From: Climacteris rufus
Lineage: Eukaryota > Chordata > Aves > Passeriformes > Climacteridae
Direction: 5' to 3'
Length of the DNA stretch: 64,000 bases
NCBI GenBank assembly: GCA_013398175.1
Contig: VZRZ01002085.1
Coordinates: 547,082 to 611,081, forward strand
The translations under genes and the position numbers were made by a program. Every line of letters begins with the position of its first letter. Position 1 is the first letter of the stretch. The notes under the pieces are model-generated. The model saw nothing but the letters and a program-made list of their open reading frames with translations. It made no database searches and was not told the origin of the DNA. This document shows positions 45,112-59,000 of this stretch, in pieces.

Positions 45112-45564
45112 ACTCCTGGACTGGGTCCAGTGGAGGCTACAAAGATGATGAGGGGCTGGAGCATCTCTGGGATGAGGAAAGGCTGAGGGAGCTGGGGCTG
45201 TTCAGCTCCAGAGGAGCCCCAGCTGAGAGGGGCCCTCAGCCTGGGTGTCCCTGGGTGCAGGGAGGGCTCAGAGCAGGGCCCGGGCTCTGCTCCGGGGGGC
45301 CCAGCAATGGCACCAGAGGAACGGGCAGGGAGCGATGCCCAGGGAGTTCATCTGAACATGAAACAGAACCTCTTTACTGAGAGCACTGGAAAGGGTTTCC
45401 CAGAGAGGGTGCAGAGTTTCCATCACTGGGGATATTCCAGAGCCCTCTGGACAAAACCCTGTGCCCTGTGCTCTGGGATGAACCTGCTGGAGCAGGGAGG
45501 TGGGACCAGATCACCCACTGTGGTCCCTTCTAAGATGATCCATTCTGGGATTCTGGGATTCTGT
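45112..45564 (+). mobile_element. CR1 LINE, 5'-truncated, 3' end intact
   Basis: CTGGGTCCAGTGGAGGCTAC, GATGATGAGGGGCTGGAGCA, GAGGGAGCTGGGGCTGTTCA, GCACTGGAAAGGGTTTCCCA, GTTTCCATCACTGGGGATAT and TGTGGTCCCTTCTAAGATGA run in CR1 order. The copy ends in repeated ATTCTGGGATTCTGGGATTC octamer variants. At about 450 bases it is the longest uninterrupted copy here and unusually GC-rich. It represents a different subfamily from the copies at 7 and 33 kb. Confidence 0.92.
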
Positions 45565-48500
45565 ATATTCTATTTGACATGTTCAAAATAGAAGAAAGGG
45601 TTAAATGGACTTTTGGCTATAGTTATTTTCATGTTGGATTGTTTTAACCAAGAGCAGGAGAGCTCCTAAACATGTTTATGTATATATAGGACAAATCTTT
45701 TATGTCCTTCACTGAGACATATTTGCTTTGGTTCTGCTCAATTCATTCAGCTGCTCAAATATCCATGGAACAACATCTGGCATTAGTGCATGCTTCAAGC
45801 TGGACATGGTCTCTGAAGTGTGTCTTATATGCTGCTTGTGGTGGCTTTTCCTTTCAAACTCTTGTTTTTTCAAACTGATAAATACCCAAGTAAGTCAAAT
45901 TAGTTGAAAGAAGTTACATCTGAAAAGTTGACATGATGTCATCCAAACTGAAACCTTACCCTGCTGGCTGGACATGAAAAATGCAGTCTAAGGTTTATTT
46001 AGAAGAAGTCTAACTCAATGAAAGCATCATTAGCTCAGGAGTAGAACTATGCTGAACATCATTATTGACAAAATTGTAACTTTGGGGGGAAAAAGTCTTT
46101 ATTTGTGGTTATTAGGATGCCCAAAGCAAATGCAGTAAAATTCTGGGTAACTGGTGGTTTTTATGGTTTGTAATAAATCTAAAATATTTTCTTTCCCAGA
46201 GCAGGACATTGAGACATTGCTTCTTGCAATTATTTTGCCCTAAGACTATAAATCTGTTAATTATTTCTATTTTACTAGCTAGGATAGTGCAGATTATATT
46301 ATAAACTTTGAACAAAAAGTCACCTAAAGAACAGGAAGTCCTCTAAATTTTGCCGTTGGTACATGATCAGGTAACTCATGATTGCATTATTATGATTCTG
46401 TCTAAACCACTCAGGTTCTCTAGAGAGGATCTTCACATTTTATCCTAAAAAAACAGTCAAGTCTGCATATCATCTTTCAGGCAATATTATGTTAATTTTT
46501 ATAGATATTTATTTTTATTGTAAGCGTCTGTATTTCTCTGGATATTTCCTAGCTCTTTCCATAGACTACAGACAAATAATTATACTTTTTTTCTTTATTA
46601 GATAGCACAGAGCTAAAAATCTGCTTATCATATTCATTACATGGATTATAAAATATTTAAAGACACTTTTTTCCCCTTAAATATTTCAGTAGATTCAAAG
46701 ACTAAGTGATGCATAAATTCTGGTTCCAGGGAGACATAAACATGTGCTTAACTTTACAGATAAATGCAAGGGGACCACCTGTGCATTTGTATTTTAAGAC
46801 AGGGAACTAAATGTGCTATGGTAGCACAGCTGCCATAACCACCTTTCAAGGAACAAAACATGGAAGTGTGTTTTCCCAACAGGTCTATTTTCCTTAATGC
46901 CTCCTGTCATTTGCTTTGAAGAGTGAAAAAATGACTCCTCGAAAATGCATTCTCAGGTTGAAAATTCAGTGACCAGGACATGCTGCATATGAGCTTTCAT
47001 CATATGGGAAAACAGCACGAAAATACTGCTTTGTGCACAAACATCTGGGCAAACATCTGCTCTGGTTCATTACAGCGACTTCATCCACCATCTCCCTCAT
47101 CCTGAGTTTTTCTATCCCAGTTTCCACTGCCGGAGCAATCAGCTAATTTCTGGTTGAATCTCAACACATGATATTCCACATTACCTTTCCCAGCAGTGTT
47201 TTTTTTTCCCTCAGTTCCTCTTGGTCTCTCTCCATATTAAGATTGCAGTGTTTATTTTTACCTGCAACCCAAAAAATTAATGCCGACCATTCACCTGCAG
47301 AGTCCATTTTTTTTTGTGTGTCTTATTCACCTCCAAATAATATAGTTTGGTTTTCAGCTTTGGAAGGACTTGTGCAGTGATTCTTGCAAATTTGTGGCAC
47401 CGGAATGGGATTATATCTTTTTATCAAATAATCCAACAACAGGATTTCCAAGACATGGATTGCAACAAGCTGGAATAGGAACTGGAAAAGAGAGTATATG
47501 GCTCTTTAGTGCTCCTAGTAAATGAGTGTATTTCTGCCTTTGCTTCCCACACTTAAAATACATGGCTCAGGGAAAAAATTATGTATTTGCTTGAAAAATA
47601 TATTTATACCTACAAAAAAGTCTTGATGGTTCCTGTCTTTCAATAAGACCTATACGTACAAAAAATATAGTTCTACTTCTAAATTAGGTTCCTTTAAAAT
47701 TCAGGTTGAATATGGGAAAAAACACTGTTTAAATCGTGAGGGTTAGAGGGCATTTTATATGAAATATAAATTTACAAAGACTATATAAATTTGCAGCAGG
47801 TATTGAAGTTGGAAAGAAAAGTTGCAAACATGATTCTGCAAATATTAGCACAACTCAAAATGATCACATTAATCCAATTCAGATGGTCATGATTTCCAAT
47901 GATTTGAAGTTGACTGGACCAGAAAGATTAAATAAAATTGAAATCATGTCGCTGTTTTTTATCTGCTTAAAATAATCCAGGATATCAGGCTTAATGAAGG
48001 TTAGGATTTTAGGTGATGGGGTTTGTGTACGTATGAGGCAAAAGAAGATTCTGAAACAACAGCACCAAAGCTGCTTTTAGAGTCCTCCCCTACTTTTCTA
48101 CTATGTTCCTCTGGAAGCACTGTAAATATAAACTCATTTCCACCTCTGCTTATGTTTTGTGGGGGTTGTTTTCGACTTCTTCCCCCTTATTTATTTTTTC
48201 TGGATATCATTCCTAATATTTTGGGATTAACAAATTTACATAGAGAGCTTTTCTTTTCAAAAGGACCATTTGATCATCTACATCAGACAAAATTTCAGTA
48301 CTGAATTATTCCTGAGACCATGAGAGATACAACTTGTATTTGGGTTTGGATTTACACTGTCCTAGGAGCTCCTCCTGGATTTGCTCCTTCTCTTGGAAAA
48401 CAGCCAAAAATCACTTGTCAACATCCACCCACACAGTCCTGGAACAGGAACTGTGCTTTAAACTGCTTGAAGCCATCATGAAAACATCCTTAGATACCAT

Positions 48501-49123
48501 TTAGACACACCTGCATGAAAAGATCCCATTGTTTTCCTCTTTTCTTCTGTATTGCTCTTGACTAATACTTATCTTCCCAAAACACAGCCAGTCTCCATCT
48601 AAAATTGCTACAGCTACTGTTTTCCTGGGAGATGGTTCCAGTTGCTGTTACAATAGATGCTCTAATTCTCCTCTGAATCTGTCTCTAGTTTACTCTGTCC
48701 AGATTTTCTCTGGTTAGCCAAAATATATTTTATTCCCATGTATTATATCCCGGTGCAGGTACTTAACATTCTTTAAAAAGCAAGTCTCCGTCTTCTCCTC
48801 TGATAAATACTGATCTTTATCCCCCTCTCTGTGAGACCTTTAAAATAAATTCTGTGTCTCTATTCTGAATCACCTGCCTTTTTATTGTCCCCAAAACTTT
48901 CTGATGCAGGAAAGCCACATGTCAACTGGCAGTAGCAGTAAGAAAGTCAGTCCTTTACTTTAAAGTTCTGAGTTGTTTTTATAGGAGAATCTACAAGACA
49001 GATTTCTGTAAATACAAGACAGAAGTCCTTGTAGTGAAAACAAGTTTGATGTTGGGAAAGGCTGTTGGTTTTATTGACAAAAATGAGATTACAGATGGAA
49101 AAAGAACCAAAATAAAGTTGTTG
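45565..49123. other. AT-rich non-coding sequence
   Basis: No gene, RNA or transposon is recognised over about 3.5 kb. Open frames are under 100 codons. Confidence 0.5.
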
Positions 49124-49186
49124 CTATTATTATTATTATCAATAATAATAACAACAACAACAATAATAGTAGTAGTAATAGTAATT
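49124..49186. repeat. Trinucleotide array (TTA/TAA, AAC, TAG units)
   Basis: A TTA run is followed after ATC by TAA units, then AAC units, then TAG/TAA units. The TTA and TAA parts are complementary and can fold back on each other. Confidence 0.85.
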
Positions 49187-50845
49187 AAAAATCCCTAATT
49201 GTGCTGTGCCTAAGCTGCAAGATAGGTTTACTTTTAAAATAAAAGCAAACATCCAAGATAGACCAGTGAAGAAACAAAAATCTACAGAAGATCTATCCAA
49301 CAATTGATGAAATCAAAATCCAAAATGAAAAGATAAAGCAAAAATAAAGGACCTTAAGGTTGCAAGTTGGCTTCAAACTGAAGCTTGAACTGCAGTTCAA
49401 AGTGGAAAATATGGATTTATCTCAAGAGGCCACAGATTAAGATCTGCCACCTGCCCTGAAGTCTTTACACTCAAAGTAAATCAAAATGAGAGTCTCTCTG
49501 GGGATTGCTTAGTGGCCCTGGAAGGAGACTTATGATTATAAAAAATGCCTTGGGGTGTTTTGAATAAACTTTCAGTTTAGAAATAAATGATTCAAACTCT
49601 GTTTTCTGTTATCCTGCAATAAATCCATCGTAACTCTCCTGATAAACACTTGGCTCGTGTGTCATCACTGTATCTAAAATATTAACAAACTCTGATGTTT
49701 CCAGATTGCAACAGAGGTTGTAGGAAAAAACCTCTCCTGACACAGTAAATCTGGGAAGATTAAGTAGAGACTCCTTAAATTGTTGGCCTAACAGTTTCAT
49801 TTCTGGACAAAAATAAAACAACACAGAAATACAGAAAGTGGGGCAAAATTTCCAGCTGAACAAGAGTGATTTGTGTGAATTCTCCAGCTGGTAAGACATA
49901 AAGGCATTTTGCTGGCTTGTGATAACTGCAGATTTTGGTCCCCTCATCCAGGTCATAGACAGAGGTATGATGTCCACATTCCAGTGCTGTGGAAACCTTT
50001 CCCAGCTTTTCAAGATATGCAGATATACCAGCTGTAGTGCAATGGGTAATGGAAGCTGGGAAGAGATACCCAACATCAAAACTCTCTTTACACTACTGAA
50101 GCCTCACAGCAAAACGAAACTGCTGAAAGGAAAAAGAGAAGGGACATGAAATCATAATGTAAAGGAGGAAAAGGGGGGGGGGAAGAAGCAATAATGATGG
50201 GGAAAAAACATCAGCAAATACAAACTTGTTGCCATAAGCTCTGCTGCAGCCGTCTGAGCCAGGGACTGCAAAACTGAGCAATGGGCAGGCTGCAGGGGGA
50301 GTTTGTAATGACATAAAGATCCCAATGGCCCTCAAAAGGACAGGACTTCAGACCATCTTTGCAAAAATTTGACTTTCTTCCCAGTCGAGAACACATAGGT
50401 GTGATTTTGGGGTGTGAGGAGTGATATTCAATAACGTGAGAAAGATGCAGATACCCAATGCCAGTAGGTGCTTGGTCACACACACACACTGATCTCTGAG
50501 GCATTAAAGTTGAAGGGTAGGAAATCTATTTCCTGGAGACTTATTTTGTGCCCAGGACAGTGTCCACTAGGACACCATTCATTTCTGGGCAGGGTAACAC
50601 AAAAGGCAATGCCCCTTGTGCACACTTGGCTCTTCCTGGTCATTCAAGCACCACAATGGAGAGTGCTAAATATTAAAGCACTTCGAAGAAAAGCAGGAAC
50701 CAACTTAGAGAGGTTTCAACAGGTATTTTTTGCTTTATTTTCATATCTCATCTTGGAAAAGGAGAGTCTGAGGGCCACCTTCCTTTCTAGAGGGTACCGC
50801 TATTCAGTTCTTATGCAGTGTTCAGATACAGAGTACAGGACAATT
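49187..50845. other. Non-coding sequence; long featureless antisense frame
   Basis: The region contains a 156-codon minus-strand open frame (49609-50079), the longest here not explained by a repeat. It has no signal peptide, membrane segment pattern or domain I recognise, and its codons follow local composition. I do not call it a gene. A G10 run lies at 50173-50182. Confidence 0.4.
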
Positions 50846-50998
50846 TCATAGAATCACAGAATGGTTTGGGTTGGATGGGACCTTAAAGACCTTCTTGTTC
50901 TGACTCCCCTGCCATGGGCAGGGACACCTTCCATTAGACCGTGTTGCTCCAAGCCCCATTCAACCTGGTCTTGAACACTTCCAGGGATGGGACACCCA
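50846..50998 (-). mobile_element. CR1 LINE 3' end, antisense
   Basis: ATAGAATCACAGAATGGTTT, GGGTTGGATGGGACCTTAAA, CCATGGGCAGGGACACCTTC, GTTGCTCCAAGCCCCATTCA and AACACTTCCAGGGATGGG are the reverse complement of the CR1 3' end. About 150 bases remain. Confidence 0.93.
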
Positions 50999-52560
50999 TC
51001 CAGTTTAAACACATCAGTAAAATCTCATATCCATGTGTTTGTTGCAAAGTTAAAAATTGGGCTGAAAACTGCCTCTCTCCAGTAGATTTTTCAAAGCCTT
51101 CAATGAACATGGTAAATGATGGGTAAAGATCACAGCACAGGTGGGCAGGGATGTATGAAGGAGATTTGGGAAGGAGGAACGAGACACGTGGGAGGTTCCA
51201 CTTATTCAAGTTGGGAGTGTTTGAGTAGGTGATCCAAATGAAGAACAAGTATCCAAAACAGAAATAAGAACATTGCACATCAGTGACTTGCAAGAAAAAA
51301 GGGGTGTCACTTTGTGGCAGTTTGAATACAACTCCAACTTACAAACCCAAGAGCCTTAAATACTTCTAAAATAGAACTTAATCACATTATACAAATATGT
51401 AATAATGAGGATCCCTGGGATAAAAAGTCTCTCCTGTACCCACATAGCAAAATCCCCCAAGTGGCTGTGTGCCCAAAGAGCACCTCCTGAGGAAGCACAG
51501 GAAAAGTTGGTTGTGCCACTGTAAAATAACACAGTATTGGCCTCTGCATGACATGGATTTCAAGTGGTTTGCAGCAGTGGATATCTGCTAAACAAAGCAG
51601 TATTATTCCTGAATAATTTGGATAAGTAAATGAAACAGTTATTATGATTCCAGTACCCAAAGTGTGTTCTCACTGTAGGATTTCATCCAGAAAGACTGCA
51701 AAAAAAGCACTGACAAATAGCTGCAGCCAGATGAGGGCAAAACAGCAACAAATGAAGGCCAGGGAAGTGGGAAGATGAAAGCTTCATGGCACTACAACCG
51801 TCCCACTTCTCTAAGCCAGCTCATCTTCAAAGCAAACTGAAAGCAGATGAGCCTGGGAACAGAATCTGCTCAGGACCTGGAGCTTTGCTGCTCCTCACCA
51901 GGGAGATGGGGGGGAGTGGGTCCATCAGCCTCCTTTTCCTGGCAAGGACTTGCTGTTCTCACCTGAGGGTATGAGAAGGATTCCAGCACACTGGACCTCT
52001 CTGTGCCCCCACAAGACCAGTTTCTATTTTATTCTGTGGCTGAGAAACCCAAGCTTTGGGAGGTGAACTGACTCCTGACAGCAAAGCTCCTCATTCCTGC
52101 AGAACATAATCCCCCTTCCAGTACTCTCTGTCCTGGAAAGTTAGCCAGGAAGATATAAATTTAAATATTTAATAAAACTAAATATTTAATCCAGCTTAAC
52201 ACCCACCTCTTCTCTGCTATATTGCATTTCTTTACTCCTTCTCTGTTTCAATGTGCTCGTTTTGCCTCTTCCTACACCCCCTCAGGTGATTTCTCTCCCT
52301 GCAGCCCCTGGTATGTTTATACTATTTTTACCCTGTCAGTTGTTCTGCTGCTTCTTCCTTGCCTCTTTTACCCACCAGCCAGGAGCCTGCAATGTGTTCC
52401 CTCACACACGGACTTGGCAAACAGAAGTTCTTGACAAACAAAGCCTCTCATCTGCTCTCACTATTCCTCCCTTCATCCTGGTTTCCAATTTGGGGACTTA
52501 TTTGATCCCTACATGGTTCAGTGCTGCATAAGGAGCACAAGAAACTGTGAGATGAGTGTG
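50999..52560. other. Non-coding sequence without recognised features
   Basis: No gene or transposon is supported. Short open frames only. Confidence 0.45.
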
Positions 52561-52695
52561 TCCAGAGAAGCTGTGGATGCCCCATCCCTGGAAGTGTCCA
52601 AGGCCTGGGACAGTGTAAGGTGCCCATGGCAGGGGGTTGGAACAAGATGATCTTTGAGGTCCTTTTCAACCCAAACCTTTCCATGTCTCCATGAA
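52561..52695 (+). mobile_element. CR1 LINE 3' end with small internal deletion
   Basis: CCAGAGAAGCTGTGGATGCC, CATCCCTGGAAGTGTCCAAG, GCCCATGGCAGGGGGTTGGA, TGATCTTTGAGGTCC and CAACCCAAACCTTTCCATG match the CR1 3' end. The usual segment between AAGGCC and GGGACAGTG is shortened, and the terminal octamers are mutated. Confidence 0.88.
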
Positions 52696-52980
52696 TTGGG
52701 TGGTCCCAACACCATCACAGCACTTCAGGTAGACCAGCTCCAGGTCCTGTGCCAGTGGTGATGTGAGCTGGTTTTTGAGAACGACTGGAGAGCTGCTGCT
52801 GCTTGTGATCCACTTCTGAGGGCTGACAACTCCATCTCTGCAGGTTCCCAGTGATGTTAAAAGGCTGCTCAGGAAATCACTACTCTCCCTCTTCCCTATA
52901 GGGCTAAATGGATGTAGAGGATGAGGGGCAATGAAAAAGCTCATCCAAATTCCAGAGCAGGCAGGAGAGGAAAGCTGTTT
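52696..52980. other. Spacer between two opposed CR1 ends
   Basis: About 285 bases with no recognised feature, lying between a + strand and a - strand CR1 3' end. Confidence 0.45.
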
Positions 52981-53046
52981 AGAATCACAGAATTATCTGG
53001 GTATGAAGGGACCTTAAAGATCATTTAAACCCACCTCCACACCCCA
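52981..53046 (-). mobile_element. CR1 LINE 3' tip, antisense
   Basis: AGAATCACAGAATTATCTGG, AAGGGACCTTAAAGATCATT and CCACCTCCACACCCCA are the reverse complement of a CR1 terminus. About 65 bases remain. Confidence 0.87.
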
Positions 53047-56000
53047 GTATGACTGTGTACTGATGACAAGTCCTACAAGTATTACTGGAAGAAGGAAAGT
53101 GTCAATGACCTCAGTAAAGCAAGGAAAAAAACCCTTGCACAAAAAACCCTTACACAAAAATTATCAGAAAAATAAAACTTGCTAATTTTTGCAACACTTT
53201 GCAGCATTTCATGTTTATTATCATTCTTACAGACTTTCAGTTGAGTTCTGAAAACATCTCGGAGAAAAGGGCTGGTTGGTTGTCAGTAACTTGACAGTGT
53301 CTGTACTGACTCCTTTTTTATTCCTGTGAGAGTTATCCTATAATTTTGAAGTTGGAGATCAGTGTCAATCATCTGTTTGTTCAGGGATTTCCTACTTTCC
53401 AAACTTCTATGTTGTCACCCACACAAAGGCAGAAGTGTCCAATTCCATAAATTGCTCTGCTACAGCATTTCACACACCTGTCCTGAAGAATTGGATATTA
53501 CCTAAAGTTATATTTCAGTTCCCTGGACTTCTACATGGAAACACAGTGAATAGTCAGTAATGACAAAGACTTTTCTTGTTTCCAGCTAAATCAACCCATC
53601 CGCAGCTGAACAGGAGTGTTTGTGTGAAGAACAATTGTTCCTTAACCCCCTGACTTAACAAAACAATCATCTACACAAAGAAGTACAAAAACAGAATACC
53701 AAAAACAAGCAAGTTTGACCTGAGCAAATGTTAAGAATTTGGGTATTGTTATTTTAGATGTTTGCAACCAAGGCATGCAAAACTCTCCCTTCTGCCCCAG
53801 ATTTTATGTTGAAGAGAAACCCAAGCAGGCTTTACTGGAAGCTTCAAAGACATTTCCAGTGACACAGGGGTTGGATTTGTGGCCCAAGGATTTGCTTAGC
53901 TTTTCCACAGAAGCAGGCAGCATTAAAAGCAATCCAAAAGTAACTCTGGAGCTCCAAGACTCAGTACAAAATAACTTTTTCATGAGCCAGAGCATTGTGT
54001 AGAGTGTAAAGCACTGGGCACATGCTGCCCCCTTGGCACCAACAGGGACAATGGGGGACCTCTTTAACCCCCTGAACCCTGAAAAAGTGTTTTTATTTCA
54101 GAACCCAGAACCTGATATGAGTGTGTAGTCAAACATTACTTCTCTTGCTGAGAAATTTCCCTTCATCTTCATGTACCAAATGCAAGTTTCTTCCAGCAGG
54201 GTTACTCTTTTTAATCCTGATTTTCATAGTGCTGGGCACCCCAAGTTTCTGAGTAGGCTGCTCAAATCCTACAGCACTAGAGATGATTGTTCCCACTAGC
54301 CCCATTTCTGATTCAAAGGGGGTTTTCACAGGGAAGCTCTTCTTTCATCTCAGTGCAATCAGTTGAGAGCAATTGTGGTGGAAAGGATTTTAAATCCAGG
54401 CTGGAATCAGCATGTGTGAAAAATCAAGGAAGATGAGAGACAATGGCAGAAAAATAAAGAGACTGAACTTTTTTTGCTCTAAATAGTAGGACACTAGAGG
54501 GAGTGTCTGTCCTTTTCCTTCCAAACACTTCTTAGAAGACTAAAGGGAAATAATTTCCTGCAAGCAGTGAGTTAAATGTAATTCATATTTAATCACACAG
54601 AATCATTGGAGGTGCATAAACACAACACTGACTCATCACATTGGCATATCACAATGACCTCTGCTCTGCTGGCTTCTCCCAAAGTCAGTGAGTGGTTCTC
54701 TTCTTCCCTCTGTTTTCAATCCCCAGGTGGGATTGAAACCTGCTCTGTTCTCACTCTTCTGTGCTCTGCTAAACTCCTCTTTCTCCCTTAAATAATTGCA
54801 TTAGGAAACTGAGATTCTACTGATTCATCTGGGCAGTCAGGTCAGCTGATAATCCAAAATAAGTCTTGGAATCAACAGAAGGTCAGAAACTGGTAGACAT
54901 GCAAAGTTTGTAACTTTATAGTTACGGATGGCAAGTAACAGTTTTGCAAATATTAAGGCATGACAATTATATACATTGAGATATATTTTATATGCATATG
55001 TTTCTAAGTCTGATATTATATGTATTATATATTAACATGTTAAATATTCAAATAGGCTCCAAAGAAAAATAAACCTGTTCAGACTGAGGATTTGTTTCAG
55101 GGCATGCTACCTGCATTAACCTGATGCAGGGCTAAAAGTCGGGGTGAAGCAGATATTTATCTGCAAGTCATTAGGTGCCTGTTATGCCAAATGGCTCTTT
55201 GAGGTCCTCTTTGTTCTGCAAACAACATTCAGAACCGAGCCCATTAACAGAAAGGGAAGGCAGCGAATTTCAAGCTGTTCTGGTATCAGAGGGGCCATAC
55301 AGCTACAGCAAAGGAACTCAGAGATAAGAGGAAACTTCTTAACAAGCACATGCCAGTAATTTGAGAAGCTAATTGGTGTAGAAAGCAACATCCCGAAAGT
55401 TCCTGGAGAGATTAGCTGGAAATTAATTAAATTGATTTAAAACACTTTGGAAAATCAGCTATCATAAGTGACAGTCTTGGATAGGGCCATAAAATAACTG
55501 ATTAAGTGGAAATAAATGCAATTGGATTTAGATAACTAAATCATAGAGAGCCAAAAGAGGATGGATTAGAAAGTGATTAGGCTAATCTTGAAAGGCAAAT
55601 GAAAAGAGAGGAACTTTCCATTCCTTAAATGCTGTTATTATATTTGTTAATGTGGGCAGTATTTGGTTTTGAAGAAGTGGGCCATAAGAAAGAGGTGCAC
55701 AAACTAATAAATGATTTTGCAAATGAAGTCAAAACACTCCTATATACCCCCTTTTCTTATACCAAGGAAAGGAAGGAAAGCAAAGCAATCAGAAGACAAC
55801 AGATGAGTGGAAATATTCCCTTAGAACAATTCACAGTACCTTGAGCTCCCAAATTTTTGCAGAATTCAAAGAAAGATTAGAAATGAATACAGATACCAAA
55901 AGCAGGAAAACTGCTGCAACATGAGGGACAAAAATACGTAAGAGGGTTCCTTAAAGATTAACTAAATCATTCCCCACAGTTAGGAACAGCTACACCTGTC

Positions 56001-59000
56001 TCATCCTCATAAATTGCCTTACCTCAGAAACAGTTTACCAGTTTGTGGGTAAAAAAAATCAGCCTGTTCTTCTGTACAGCTCCATGCTGAGGCTTTCACC
56101 ATCCTTGGCAGAAAGATAAACTGGATAAAGCAGAACATTTTTGGTTGTTCTGCTGGTCTCTAGACATAAAGAGATACCTTTTACAGGTGCACAGAATTGC
56201 CATAATTGCCTTTTGGATATATGAGCTGCAAGTTCACAAGGTTGTTACATCCAGATCGAGTGACATTTAAATTAAAAAGATATCATGAAGTCCATGAGAG
56301 GTTTACAGCCCTTTCAAATAGGATATAAAGAAATAATAGGGAGCACACAAAGTTTATTGTGCTAATTCTATGTAAGAGTCAGCCCACAGCAGCTTTTGGA
56401 ACAAGCCTTTGGAAACGCACCAGTTTTCACCATCGTATTGTTTTGCCTCTTCTTCCCTCGAGGTTTGTGAGTGAACACAGCCACTGCCAGGCAAAAAGCC
56501 ATAACTCTGAGTGTCATCTGAGAGCTGTTTGTCACAGGACTGAAGAGTCAAACCTAGGAGAGCACTACAGACTTCAAAAGCCAGGAATACAGGGAAAGGG
56601 AGGGGGGAAAAAAAAAAAAAGAGGAACTGAAACACAGTGCTCTTCAAAAAGAATCAAAATTTTTGATAAGATATGACCTAGGGCCACACAGAGGCTTCAG
56701 TCACTGCCAGGATGTTCCTGGAGTAAAGTACAAACAGACACAAAGACACAGAATCTTCCCCAAAGCTGTAAAAAGCTGCAGGAGAGAAGTTAAGCAGGCA
56801 GCACGTGGTGGCATCCAGGAAGAAGCCTACAAGGACCAGCATAGCTTACAAACAACAGTTACTCATTTACTGTAAATCTATGACCAGAAATCCCCATCCC
56901 CACCTCTGGAGCCACTGTTGGATCTTAAATCCTCACAGATGAGTCATGCAGAGGGATATGATGAGAGGATTGGCCAATGCTTTGCAGGCCATGGAGGAAG
57001 ATGAGAAGTTCACGGGGTCCAGATCTGAACAAACTTTTTCAATGTACCATTTGCTGCCCCTCTTTGGACTCTGATTTTGGTGTTTAACTTAGAGGAGCAA
57101 GTCTAGCCTGGGGTACCAGCCTGCACATCATTCCCTCATCTGAGCTGCAAGAACAGCTCTGTGGGACTGCAAGTCTGGTTAAAAGGTTGAATGAGCATAT
57201 TCCCATCCCTTTTGGGTGGAGGATCCTAACTTGAGCAGACAACATTTTTGGGAGCACCATTGATTTTATCAACAAAAAGAGCAAGAGCAGAGTTTCACAG
57301 AAAGCAAACCTGAATATTTTTTCCTCTATATATCATATTTACTGTAGAAAATAAACCAATCTTCCCTCAAGTTCCTAGGTCTGAGCTATATAACTTGATG
57401 TAAAATCCAAACAAGGTGAGGATAATGCAGGGTAATGTTTTCACTAAACACCTCAGGCTCCTCTGTGACCATAACTCTGCTTGCATGCACATGAAAATCT
57501 GACATTCATAGTTTCATGTTAAAAATGCTTGAGAACACCTGTGGGAGGAGAAGGCTGTTTTCATAACCAGCAATGCTGAAGGCAGCTGAGTTTAGTCACA
57601 ACAGGTGATTTAACTTAGAAAGTGGGAAACAGAGCAGGTGGGAGATATTATATTGAACGTAGCTTGAATAGTCAAAGTGGGAATTCCTGGATTAATAAAA
57701 AGGAATGTTTTTGGAGTGTGATCAAAATCAAAGGTGTTAGGGGTTCTGGGGAAGGAAACACTTGGATACAAATGCAAAGTAGGAACAAATGGATTTTTAT
57801 TGTTCAGTCTGTTTTGACTTCATTTTGTGTGTTCAGGGGCATGAAAATACAGAAGATTCTGAAAGAACAAGATACACACCTTTACAAAAACCGGAGGGGA
57901 AAAAAGGAGTGGTATGCTAAACAATTAATTAAAAGTCTGATATAATTTTAAATAGAGAAAGAGTAGAAAATAGTTCTGGCAGAGACTCAAGAGATCATCC
58001 CAGTCCACTGCCCAAAAACTGCCAACCTGTATCTAGACAAACCTGAGACAAACACTCTCAGAGTGTTTCCCAGGCTTCTTTTTGTGGGCAGTGGTGCAAA
58101 TTCTCAGCACATAATCTGTTCTAGGGCTTAAGTCTCCTTTCTGAAAGAGAAGCCTCCTGGGTAGATAGTAAAAATCCCTCTTGCTGTAATTTAAACCATT
58201 TCCCTTTCCCCACAGTAGTGAGCAGGAAGAGCATGTTTCTACCTCTGCTAATTTTAACTCAGTGGAAGACACTTGTCACATCTTCTTTCCATTTCCTTTA
58301 ATAACCAGACCTTTAGGGTGATTTTCTAGACACTTGTATTGATTTTTTAAATGCTTGAGACATGCACAGTTCAAATGTAGCTTATCTCATTCAGTCACAC
58401 AATAACATCTGCATTTCAGCTCATCACTCTGATCTCTGTTTGTAGTCAAGGGAGACAGACACATTTCTGGAGCTCTCTGTTGGTGACACACAGAGCCACG
58501 AGGTGTTTGCTCACATGGAGGTGCCTGCTTGGAGAAGAAGGATTCAACTGTCTAAAGGGGGTTTGGCACTTTTCAAGATTTTTCAGATTATAATAGACAT
58601 CTGCACGGAGAAGGCAGATGTGCACTGCCTGTGGGAATCCTGTGCCATCCTGTGTTGTTCATAGAATTCCTTAAAAAATTTTATCCTTCTTTATCTTGGT
58701 TCTTCAATAAATTCTACTCCTTCCCCTATATGAACCTGTACTAAAGCCCAGGGGTTTTATCACCCTATTATAGACATGTTCTTTCAGAACCCCAGAAATT
58801 TAGGATCTATGAACTTCCTAATTTCTTCCCAAAGTCATGTAAAAAGCTATAGACTCTTGCATTAGTGCCAACGTGTTCTTTAGCATCAATAACTCCTTTT
58901 ATCTTCCCTGCTGTTTTCCTGAAAATTCTAAAAAGAGAAATTGTATCCTTGACCTCATTGCCAGGTAAGCGAGATAAATTATTTTGCTTTCCTCTCAAAA

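Noticed and set aside
49609..50079. 156-codon minus-strand open frame not over a repeat
   Set aside because: No family, signal peptide or splice context is recognisable, and one open frame of this length is expected by chance in 64 kb on six frames. Transcript data could reopen it.
57622..57945. 107-codon basic open frame
   Set aside because: Lysine-rich because of A-rich DNA; no recognisable family.
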